Source of the DNA: Gammaproteobacteria bacterium
GTDB taxonomy: Bacteria > Pseudomonadota > Gammaproteobacteria > Steroidobacterales > Steroidobacteraceae
Length of the DNA: 7,022 nt
Assembly (NCBI GenBank): GCA_030039615.1
Contig: JASHVF010000017.1
Span: forward strand, 1 to 7,022
Direction of reading: 5' to 3'
The notes below the pieces were generated by a model. That model was not told the origin of the DNA and ran no database searches. It saw only the letters and a program-made list of their open reading frames with translations. The position numbers were made by a program, and so were the translations under genes. Positions within the stretch are counted from its first letter, which is position 1. Each line of letters opens with the position of its first letter. This document shows positions 1-6,350 of the stretch, piece by piece.

Positions 1-1590
1 CGCATCGTCTGCGGCGACGTCGGCTTCGGCAAGACCGAGGTCGCCATGCGCGCCGCCTTCGCGGCCACCCAGGCGGGCAAACAGGTGGCAGTGCTCGCGC
101 CGACCACGCTGCTGGTGCAGCAGCACCTCGCCAATTTCCGCGATCGTTTTGCCGACTGGCCGGTGCGCATCGAAGCACTGTCGCGCTTCGGCACCTCTAA
201 GGAGACGCAGACGACGCTTGCCGGCCTCGAGCAGGGCAAGGTCGACATCGTCGTCGCCACCCACCGCCTGCTGCACTCGCACGCGCGCTTCAAGGACCTG
301 GGGCTGCTGATCGTCGACGAGGAGCAGCGCTTCGGAGTGCGCGACAAGCAGCGCCTGCAGGCGCTGCGCGCCAACGTGCACGTGCTGACACTCACGGCGA
401 CCCCGATCCCGCGCACCCTCAACATGGCGCTCGGCGGCCTGCGCGACCTGTCGCTCATCACCACCGCCCCGGCCGCGCGGCTCGCGATCAAGACCTTCCT
501 CATCGAGTGGCACGGCCCGACGCTGCGCGAGGCGGCGCTGCGCGAGCTGCGCCGCGGCGGCCAGATCTACTTCGTGCACAACGAGGTACGCACCATCGGC
601 AAGATCGCCGCCGAGGTGCAGGCGCTGGTGCCGGAGGCCAGTGTGCGCATCGGCCACGGCCAGATGCGCGAGCGCGAGCTCGAGCAGCTGATGGTGGATT
701 TCTACCACCGGCGCTTCAACCTGCTGGTGTGCACCACCATCATCGAGAGCGGCATCGACGTGCCGAGCGCCAACACCATCATCATCAACCGCGCCGATCA
801 CATGGGGCTGGCGCAGCTGCATCAGCTGCGCGGCCGGGTGGGCCGCTCGCATCACCGCGCCTATGCCTACCTCGTCGCGCCGCCGCGCCAGGCGCTGCCG
901 CGCGATGCCGCCAAGCGGCTCGAGGCCATCGAATCGATGGAGGAGCTCGGCGCGGGCTTCGCACTCGCCACCCACGACCTCGAGATCCGCGGCGCCGGCG
1001 AGCTGCTCGGCGAGCAGCAGAGCGGCAACATGACCGAGATCGGGTTGTCGCTCTATCTCGACATGCTGGAGCACGCGATCGATGCGCTCAAATCCGGACG
1101 CGAGCCGGTGCTCGATCAGCCGCTCGCGGCGGCGACCGAGGTGGAGCTGCGCCTGCCGGCGTTCCTGCCCGAGGCCTACGTCGCCGACGTGCACGTGCGG
1201 CTCTCGCTCTACAAGCGCATCGCCGCGGCCGCCACCGATGCGGAGCTCGACGAGCTCACCGCCGAGATCCACGATCGCTTCGGAGCGCCGCCGGCGGCGG
1301 CGCTGAGTCTCATCCGCATCGCGAAACTGAAGCTGCTGGCGCGCGCGCTCGGCGTGCGGCGCCTGGACTTAGGTCCCCAGGGCGGCTCGGTGCTGTTTGA
1401 GGAGCGTACCGCGGTCGAGCCGGCGGCGCTGGTGCGCCTCATCCACAGGAGTGCGCGCGAATACCGGCTGGAGGGCCCGCAGAAGCTGCGCATCTCGCGC
1501 TCGCTGCCCACCGAGGCGGCACGCTTCGAGTTCGCCGCCGAGTTGCTCGGGCGCCTCGGCGCAGCGGCAGGTCCGCGGCGGGACGGCTAG
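1..1590 (+). CDS. mfd: Transcription-repair coupling factor Mfd, C-terminal part (5' end outside window)
   Basis: Mfd is a cytoplasmic dsDNA translocase that pushes stalled RNA polymerase off lesions and recruits UvrA. The open frame runs in from base 1, so the UvrB-like and RNAP-interacting N-terminal modules are missing; 529 residues remain of a protein usually about 1150 long. Numbered from base 1, the superfamily-2 motor motifs appear in order: Walker A GDVGFGKT (5-12), DEEQ box (106-109), TATPIPRT, TTIIESGIDVPS (245-256) and QLRGRVGRS (275-283). Next come the TRG translocation motif (about 284-345, including EIRGAGELLGEQQSG) and the C-terminal autoinhibitory D7 domain (about 375-529). 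The Mfd-specific TRG and D7 parts exclude RecG. No frameshift or lost motif is visible. The TAG stop is at 1588-1590, and csiV begins at the next possible ATG. Confidence 0.98.
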   Translation, partial: RIVCGDVGFGKTEVAMRAAFAATQAGKQVAVLAPTTLLVQQHLANFRDRFADWPVRIEALSRFGTSKETQTTLAGLEQGKVDIVVATHRLLHSHARFKDLGLLIVDEEQRFGVRDKQRLQALRANVHVLTLTATPIPRTLNMALGGLRDLSLITTAPAARLAIKTFLIEWHGPTLREAALRELRRGGQIYFVHNEVRTIGKIAAEVQALVPEASVRIGHGQMRERELEQLMVDFYHRRFNLLVCTTIIESGIDVPSANTIIINRADHMGLAQLHQLRGRVGRSHHRAYAYLVAPPRQALPRDAAKRLEAIESMEELGAGFALATHDLEIRGAGELLGEQQSGNMTEIGLSLYLDMLEHAIDALKSGREPVLDQPLAAATEVELRLPAFLPEAYVADVHVRLSLYKRIAAAATDAELDELTAEIHDRFGAPPAAALSLIRIAKLKLLARALGVRRLDLGPQGGSVLFEERTAVEPAALVRLIHRSAREYRLEGPQKLRISRSLPTEAARFEFAAELLGRLGAAAGPRRDG

Positions 1591-1593
1591 AAT
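1588..1593 (+). promoter_or_regulatory. Possible -10 element (TAGAAT) for a leaderless csiV transcript
   Basis: TAGAAT overlaps the mfd stop codon and matches the sigma-70 -10 consensus TATAAT at five of six positions. Seven bases separate it from the ATG at 1601, so transcription starting at about 1600-1601 would give a leaderless mRNA. No TTGACA-like box is visible about 17 bases upstream (around 1565-1570), which weakens the call. The match also has to share bases with a stop codon and could be chance. csiV may simply be read through from mfd. Confidence 0.3.
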
Positions 1594-2230
1594 GCGCGGC
1601 ATGAAGCGTCGTATCCGCTCGCGCGCCGCCACGCTGGCGCTCACCGCCGTGCTCGCCGCGGCGCTGCCCGCGGGCGCCGAGGAAAGCGCCGGCCCGGTCT
1701 ACAACGTCGAGATCATCGTGTTCCGCACCACCGCCGCCGAGGGCAGCCCGGAAAACTGGAGCGAGGAAGCCGGGGCCCGCAGCATCGCCGGGGACGAGTC
1801 GGCGAGCGGCTCGCTGCAGGTGGGCCGTTTCGTGGCACTGCTGCCCGCGTCGGCTTACCAGTTGAACGAGCTCGAGAGCCGCCTGCGCGCCAGCGGCGAG
1901 TACCTGCCGGTCGCGCATGCCGCGTGGTCGCAGACCGCGAGCGCCTGGGGAACGCGCGCGGGCTTTCCGCTCACGCGTCTCGGCATCGACGTGCCGGGGC
2001 TGAGCGGCAACGTCTACCTCGAGCACGGCCAGTTCCTGCACCTCGGCCTGTCGCTCGCCTGGGCGATGGAGAGTCCGCCCGACGGGCTGGGGGCGGCGCC
2101 CGGCACCGCCTTCACGCTCAATGAGACGCGCCGCGTGCGCTTCTACGAGCGCAACTACTACGATCATCCGGCCTTCGGCGTGATTGCGCTGGTGACGCCG
2201 GCGCAGGGCCCGCGACCGCCGGGTCGGTAG
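1592..2230 (+). CDS. csiV: CsiV-family exported peptidoglycan-binding protein
   Basis: In Vibrio cholerae CsiV is a periplasmic peptidoglycan-binding protein needed for LpoA/PBP1A-driven wall synthesis; relatives commonly sit next to mfd in gammaproteobacteria. The product here is 212 residues from ATG 1592, or 209 from ATG 1601. It starts with a basic stretch (MKRRIRSR) and an Ala/Leu-rich core ending in ALPAGA before EES, a typical Sec signal peptide with a likely cleavage site near residue 29. The mature part has the family pattern: YNVEIIVFR at its start, a central region of conserved LxxS and AWxQ character, then ETRRVRFYERNYYDHPAFGVIALVTP near the end in two blocks (ETRRVRFYE and DHPAFGVI). 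Start choice is open. GGGA at 1580-1583 is well placed for 1592, whereas the TAGAAT at 1588-1593 would favour leaderless 1601. The family call is firm; the exact role in this organism is inferred. Confidence 0.88.
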   Translation: MRGMKRRIRSRAATLALTAVLAAALPAGAEESAGPVYNVEIIVFRTTAAEGSPENWSEEAGARSIAGDESASGSLQVGRFVALLPASAYQLNELESRLRASGEYLPVAHAAWSQTASAWGTRAGFPLTRLGIDVPGLSGNVYLEHGQFLHLGLSLAWAMESPPDGLGAAPGTAFTLNETRRVRFYERNYYDHPAFGVIALVTPAQGPRPPGR

Positions 2231-2262
2231 TTCGCTCGTCTATCGGCCGAAATCGCAGAAAG
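2231..2262. other. Convergent intergenic junction, no clear terminator
   Basis: Thirty-two bases separate the csiV stop from the stop of the minus-strand PAS-GGDEF gene. The stretch is visibly poorer in GC (17 of 32) than the genes around it and contains the 8-base palindrome TCGGCCGA at 2243-2250, which has no loop. There is no GC-rich hairpin followed by a T run on either strand, so I do not call a rho-independent terminator. Confidence 0.5.
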
Positions 2263-3195
2263 CTACTGAAAGTCGGATGATTCGGCGGTAGCGATGCCGT
2301 CCTTGCCGTTGGTCTTGGCGCGCTGCATCGCGGCGTGGCACGCCTTGAACAGCCCCTCGAGCGGCAGGCCACGCGGCGGTACCAGGCTCGCGATGCCCGC
2401 GCTCACGGTCACGTAGCGCCCGGCGCCCGCGGTCGGGTGATGCATCAGCAGCTCGCGCACGCGCTGCGCGACGATGCGCGCGTACTCGGCAGCGCGCTCC
2501 GCGGCGTCGCCCTGGGTGAGCACCACGAACGTGCCGCCCTCCCAGCGCCCCACCAGGTCTCCGCCACGGCGGTAGGAGGCGCCGATGACGCGCGCCACCC
2601 GGCGTATGCAGGCATCGCCCGCGGCGCGATCGAACTTCTCGTTGTAGGCGCCGAGATCGTCGATATCGAACAGCGTCAGCCCGATCTCGTGCGAGTCGCG
2701 CTGCGCCAGCTGCCAGTCGCGCTGCAGCAGCTCCTCGAGATAGGCGCGCGAGTAGAGGCTGGTGAGGCGGTCCTCGCGCAGCCACGAAGGCAGTCCGCCG
2801 GGAGCGCGCTCCGGCGCCTTGAGGCGCTCGCTCGCGTCGCGGTGAAATCCGATGAAGTGGGTGAGCTCGCCGGCGGCGTTGCGCACCGGCTGCATGACCG
2901 TCTCGTTCCAGAAGAGCGAGCCGTCCGGGCGGTAGTTACGCAGCAGCACGCGCGCCGCCTCGCCCTTGCCGATCGCCTCGTGCAGCCGGGCGCGCGCCTC
3001 CTGGTCGCGGTCGGTGCCCTGCAGCATGCGCAGGTTGTTACCCACCAGCGCCGCCACGGGGTAGCCGCACATCTGCGCGAAGGCGGCATTGACGAACACC
3101 ACCGGCTGATCGGGTGCGGTGGCGTCGCAGATCACGATGCCCTCGGGCGCGTTCTCGACGACGCTGCGCCACGCGTCGCTCGTCCAGTTGTTCAT
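2263..3195 (-). CDS. LOV-like PAS sensor fused to a degenerate GGDEF domain; probable non-catalytic c-di-GMP receptor
   Basis: A 310-residue cytoplasmic protein with no signal peptide or membrane segment. Residues about 8-125 form a PAS domain of LOV type: DATAPDQPVVFVN (24-36), MCGY, GNNLRMLQG (52-60), NYRPDGSLFWN (87-97) and HFIGFHRDASER (113-124). The photoactive Cys of the GxNCRFLQ motif is Leu55, and the Gln of the FxGxQ strand is His118. The flavin-contacting Asn87 and Asn97, Arg56 and Gln59 are kept. Residues about 140-305 form a GGDEF domain. FDID (176-179), Asn185 and GD (193-194) match the substrate and metal side, but the signature is EGGTF (219-223), losing the metal ligand and the catalytic acidic residue. 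An RxxD inhibitory site is present (RGGD, 210-213), exactly five residues upstream as in PleD. c-di-GMP synthesis is therefore unlikely and c-di-GMP binding plausible. The start is the ATG overlapping the nagZ stop (ATGA 3192-3195), suggesting coupled translation. Domain identity is firm; function is inferred. Confidence 0.92.
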   Translation of the reverse strand: MNNWTSDAWRSVVENAPEGIVICDATAPDQPVVFVNAAFAQMCGYPVAALVGNNLRMLQGTDRDQEARARLHEAIGKGEAARVLLRNYRPDGSLFWNETVMQPVRNAAGELTHFIGFHRDASERLKAPERAPGGLPSWLREDRLTSLYSRAYLEELLQRDWQLAQRDSHEIGLTLFDIDDLGAYNEKFDRAAGDACIRRVARVIGASYRRGGDLVGRWEGGTFVVLTQGDAAERAAEYARIVAQRVRELLMHHPTAGAGRYVTVSAGIASLVPPRGLPLEGLFKACHAAMQRAKTNGKDGIATAESSDFQ

Positions 3196-4250
3196 GGGGT
3201 GCTGCCTGCCACCAGGGTCAGGGGCGGGGCGGCCTCGATGCGCGCGAGCGCCGCGCGCGCCTCGGCCCACTCCGGGGATGCCAACAGCTGCGTCCGGTCA
3301 GGGGCGGCCCGCCCGTGCAGACGCACCAGCCGCAGGCTCGAGGCAGGCTCTACCCCCACGTCGAGGCGGTCCAGAAGCTCGACGACACCCGAGCGATTGT
3401 TGCACACCGGAAGCATGTCACAGCCCGCCGCCAGGGCCTGCCGGGCACGCTCGACGACGTCGCCGTACGCGGCCGCAGCCCCTCCCATCGATAGATCGTC
3501 GGCGAACACTACCCCCTGGAACCGCAGTTGACCGCGCAGCACGTCGCGAATCCAGCGCGCCGAGAGGCTCGCCGGGGCCGGATCCACGGCTGGAAACAAC
3601 AGGTGCCCGACCATGACGGCGGGCAGCCCGTTGGCAATCAGCCGCCGGTACGGGGCCAGGTCACCGGCCAGGTCAGGGAGTCCCCGGCGGTCTACCGGCA
3701 GCGTCTGGTGCGAGTCGGCCACGACCGCGCCGTGGCCGGGGAAGTGCTTGGCGGTCGCAGCCATGCCCGCATCGCGCATGCCGTGCGAGTAGGCCACGGC
3801 CAGCTGCCCGACCGCCTCGGGTGACGCGTGGAAGGCGCGGTCGCCGATCACCTCGCTCACGCCGAGGTCGAGATCCACGCAGGGTGCAAACGAGATGTCG
3901 ACCCCATGGGCGCGCAGCTCCGCGGCCATCAGCCAGCCGAGCTGGCGCGCCAGCGCGAGTCCGGAGCGCGCCTCGGCATCGAAGGCATGCCCGATGCGCC
4001 GCGCCGGCGGCAGGCGCGAGAAGCCCTCGCGAAAGCGCTGCACGCGCCCGCCCTCGTGGTCCACGGCGACGATCAGAGCGGGGGAGCGCGTGGCGTGGAT
4101 CTCGCCCACCAGGGCGGCGAGCTGCTGCGGGTCAAGGTAGTTGCGCGTGAACAGCAGCACCCCGCCGACCAGCGGATGGCGCAGCAGCTCGCGCTCGGCC
4201 GGGCTCACGGCGCTGCCCTCGAGGTCGATCATCAGGGGACCGAGGCTCAT
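3192..4250 (-). CDS. nagZ: Beta-N-acetylhexosaminidase NagZ (GH3)
   Basis: NagZ acts in the cytoplasm during peptidoglycan recycling, removing GlcNAc from GlcNAc-1,6-anhydroMurNAc-peptides. The resulting anhydromuropeptides are the AmpR/AmpC inducers in species that have that circuit. The product is 352 residues (E. coli about 341) without a signal peptide. Glycoside hydrolase family 3 motifs are intact: VDHEGGRVQRF (63-73), GDRAF (136-140), KHFPGHG (168-174) followed by DSH (179-181) with the catalytic acid/base His181, and FADDLSM (249-255) with the probable nucleophile Asp251. The single-domain length and DSH loop fit NagZ rather than larger periplasmic GH3 glucosidases. Its ATG overlaps the rlmD stop (ATGA 4247-4250), and its own stop overlaps the next gene's start. 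Only a weak Shine-Dalgarno (GAGCGG a few bases upstream) is visible, so coupling to rlmD is likely. Confidence 0.96.
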   Translation of the reverse strand: MSLGPLMIDLEGSAVSPAERELLRHPLVGGVLLFTRNYLDPQQLAALVGEIHATRSPALIVAVDHEGGRVQRFREGFSRLPPARRIGHAFDAEARSGLALARQLGWLMAAELRAHGVDISFAPCVDLDLGVSEVIGDRAFHASPEAVGQLAVAYSHGMRDAGMAATAKHFPGHGAVVADSHQTLPVDRRGLPDLAGDLAPYRRLIANGLPAVMVGHLLFPAVDPAPASLSARWIRDVLRGQLRFQGVVFADDLSMGGAAAAYGDVVERARQALAAGCDMLPVCNNRSGVVELLDRLDVGVEPASSLRLVRLHGRAAPDRTQLLASPEWAEARAALARIEAAPPLTLVAGSTP

Positions 4251-5560
4251 GGGCCGCTCAGCAGCGCCAGCGACTCGACGTGCGCGGTGTGCGCGAACAT
4301 GTCGACCACGCCGGCAGCCTCGAGCGTGAAGCCATGTTCGTGCACCAACACCATGAGGTCCCGCGCCAGGCTGCCTGGATGGCACGAAATATACAGCACC
4401 CGCGCCGGCGCGAGGCGCGCGAGCGATGCCAGCACCGCGCGCGCGCCGGTGCGCGGTGGGTCGAGCAGCACGTGGCTGTAAGCGCCGCTGAGCCACGGCG
4501 CGGCCGGAGCCGGCTCGACGGCGAGATTCGCCACGTGAAAGGCGACGTTCGCGAGTCCGTTGCGCTCGGCGTTGCCGCGCGCGCGCTCGATCAGCCCCGC
4601 CTCGCCTTCGACGCCTACCGCGGCGCCGGCGCGCCGCGCCAGCGCCAGCGTGAAGTTGCCGAGGCCGCAATAGAGATCGAGTACCCGCGCCGCGGGTGTC
4701 AGCTCGAGCAGTTCGACCGCGCGCGACACCAACCTGGCATTCACCGCGCCGTTGACCTGGATGAAGTCGGTGGGCAGGAACTCGAGCGTCAGGCCGAAGG
4801 CCGGCAGGGCGTAGCTGAGCGGCGCGGCCCCCTCCCCGCCCGCGAGCGGCCGCACCGAGTCGAGCCCCGCAGGCTGCAGGTAGAGACGCACGCGGTGGGT
4901 GGCGGCGAATTCCGCGAGCAGCTTCAGGTCCGCCGCGGGCGGCTCGCTGAGCACGCGCAGCACCAGCGCGGTGGCGTTGTCGGCCACCGCCACCTCGATC
5001 TGCGGCACGTGCTCGCGTACGCCGAGGCGCGTGAGCAGCGCACCGAGCGGCGCCAGCAGCTCGCCCGCCGGCGCGGCGAGCACCTCGCAGCGGCTGAGAT
5101 CCGCCACGTAGGGCGCGGCGCGCTCCCGGAACCCGACCACCACGCGCTCCTTGCGGAAGACGAACTTGGCGCCGAGACGCGCGCGGCGCCGGTAGGCCCA
5201 GACGGGGCCCGCGAGCGGCTCGAGCCAGCGCCGCGGCGCCACCTGCCCGACCCGCTCGAGCGCGACGCGCAGCTCCGCCTCCTTGGCGGCGAGTTGTGCG
5301 GCCGGCTCGAGATGCTGCAGCACACAGCCGCCGCATACCCCGAAATGCGCGCAGCGCGGCGCCACGCGCGCCGGCGATGCCTCGAGCACCTCGAGCAGCT
5401 CGCCGTCGTCGTGCTGGCGGTGGCGCCGGGTGCGGCGCAGGCGAATGCGCTCGCCGGGCAGCGCGCCGGCGACGAACACGGTCTTGCCGCCGCGCACCAC
5501 GCCCTCGCCCTCGTGGGTGAGCCCGCTGACGAGCGCGACCTCCTCGGCCGGGACGCTCAT
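4247..5560 (-). CDS. rlmD: 23S rRNA (uracil-1939-C5)-methyltransferase RlmD (RumA)
   Basis: RlmD uses S-adenosylmethionine to methylate C5 of U1939 in 23S rRNA. The 437-residue product matches the usual length (E. coli 433). It has an N-terminal TRAM-like segment (about 5-60), a four-cysteine iron-sulfur site (C70, C76, C79 in CAHFGVCGGC, and C158 in SRCEVL), FIQVN, the SAM-binding DLYCGLGNF (295-303), LDPPR (366-370), the catalytic cysteine in ISCHPGSLARD (Cys393) and a closing HTAHVES. The iron-sulfur cysteines and FIQVN point to RlmD rather than TrmA or RlmC. The catalytic loop reads SCHP instead of the E. coli SCNP, a variant I believe also occurs in other high-GC gammaproteobacteria. I chose the ATG at 5560, 13 bases after the exonuclease gene. 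An upstream in-frame ATG at 5611 would add 17 low-complexity residues and overlap that gene. No strong Shine-Dalgarno is visible. Confidence 0.96.
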   Translation of the reverse strand: MSVPAEEVALVSGLTHEGEGVVRGGKTVFVAGALPGERIRLRRTRRHRQHDDGELLEVLEASPARVAPRCAHFGVCGGCVLQHLEPAAQLAAKEAELRVALERVGQVAPRRWLEPLAGPVWAYRRRARLGAKFVFRKERVVVGFRERAAPYVADLSRCEVLAAPAGELLAPLGALLTRLGVREHVPQIEVAVADNATALVLRVLSEPPAADLKLLAEFAATHRVRLYLQPAGLDSVRPLAGGEGAAPLSYALPAFGLTLEFLPTDFIQVNGAVNARLVSRAVELLELTPAARVLDLYCGLGNFTLALARRAGAAVGVEGEAGLIERARGNAERNGLANVAFHVANLAVEPAPAAPWLSGAYSHVLLDPPRTGARAVLASLARLAPARVLYISCHPGSLARDLMVLVHEHGFTLEAAGVVDMFAHTAHVESLALLSGP

Positions 5561-5573
5561 GGCGCGCCCGGGC

Positions 5574-6350
5574 TCAGGACGCCCCGGTCCAGGCGGCGAG
5601 GAACTGCGCATGATGCGGCTCGGAGGAGCCGCGCAGGTAGGCGCGCGCGCGCTCGATCTCGGCGTCGTGAGCCGCCGCTGTCAGCCGCCCGCGCAGCCGT
5701 TCGAAGCGCAGCCAGATGAGGTAGGTGTTGAGAACGTCGGTTTCGCAGTAGCGGCGGATGCCGATGAGGTCGCCGCGCTGGAACGCCTCCCAGACCTGCT
5801 CGCCGTCGAAACCGAGCTTGCCCGGGAGCCCCAGCAGGCGCGCCATGTTGGCGAGCGATACGCGGTTGCGCGCGCTGAACCCCGACAGCACGTCCATGAG
5901 GTCGGTGTGCCGCCAGTGATAGCGCTGCAGGTAGTTGTTGTAGCGGAACTCGGTTTCGCCGTCGCCGGTCTCCCAGAAGCGCGCCGCCTGCACGCCGTGC
6001 AGCAGCCCGCGATAGCCGAGCACCGGCAGATCGAACCCCGAGCCGTTCCAGGACACCAGATCCGGAGTGAGCCTGGCGATGCCGTCGAAGAAGCGCTGGA
6101 TCAGCTCGCCCTCGGCAGCGCCGGGCTCGCCGATGCTCCAGAGGGTGAAGCTGTCGCCCTTGCGCAGCGCGCAGGAAATGGCCACCACGCGCTGCTGCTC
6201 GAGCGGCAGGAAATCCGCGCCACTGTCCTGGCGGCGGCGCGCGAACATCGCCTTGGCCACCTGCGCATCGGCGAGCGGACCGAGGTCGTAGAGGCGGCGG
6301 CCGAAGGCGACGTCCGGCACGGTCTCGATGTCGAACACCAGGGTGTTCAT
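5574..6350 (-). CDS. PolB-related 3'-5' exonuclease (DEDDy type, PF10108-like)
   Basis: The 258-residue product is a stand-alone RNase H-fold exonuclease resembling the proofreading domain of family-B DNA polymerases. In many genomes such proteins are labelled 'predicted 3'-5' exonuclease', and older annotation sometimes names them polysaccharide biosynthesis proteins. The three exo motifs are intact: FDIETVPD (6-13) supplies Asp7 and Glu9, SWNGSGFDLPVL (100-111) supplies Asp107, and YCETDVLNTY (201-210) supplies Tyr201 and Asp205. The Tyr four residues before the last Asp places it in the DEDDy class. It should degrade single-stranded DNA or RNA from the 3' end using two metal ions; the physiological substrate is unknown. 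Its ATG overlaps the acpS stop (ATGA 6347-6350) and follows a GAGGG Shine-Dalgarno. A longer in-frame start at 6518 would run through acpS with low-complexity sequence and is rejected. It is too short to be a polymerase and no polymerase domain follows. Confidence 0.9.
   Translation of the reverse strand: MNTLVFDIETVPDVAFGRRLYDLGPLADAQVAKAMFARRRQDSGADFLPLEQQRVVAISCALRKGDSFTLWSIGEPGAAEGELIQRFFDGIARLTPDLVSWNGSGFDLPVLGYRGLLHGVQAARFWETGDGETEFRYNNYLQRYHWRHTDLMDVLSGFSARNRVSLANMARLLGLPGKLGFDGEQVWEAFQRGDLIGIRRYCETDVLNTYLIWLRFERLRGRLTAAAHDAEIERARAYLRGSSEPHHAQFLAAWTGAS

Noticed and set aside
507..1400. Alternative-frame 297-codon open frame inside mfd
   Set aside because: It overlaps conserved Mfd motor motifs in another frame, and its composition is Arg/Ala repeats.
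2213..2226. Hairpin CGACC-GCCG-GGTCG at the end of csiV as an intrinsic terminator
   Set aside because: The stem is only five base pairs, ends before the stop codon is fully cleared, and is not followed by a T run.
2263..3195. Annotating the sensor as an active diguanylate cyclase or blue-light photoreceptor
   Set aside because: The GGDEF signature is EGGTF and the LOV cysteine is Leu55, so neither standard activity is supported even though both folds are clear.
2335..3531. Plus-strand open frame of 398 codons opposite the PAS-GGDEF gene and the end of nagZ
   Set aside because: It has no family resemblance and lies antisense to a gene with clear PAS and GGDEF motifs.
4280..5719. Plus-strand open frame of 479 codons opposite rlmD
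   Set aside because: Its Arg/His/Glu-rich low-complexity translation and full overlap with a well-supported RlmD mark it as a GC-driven shadow frame.
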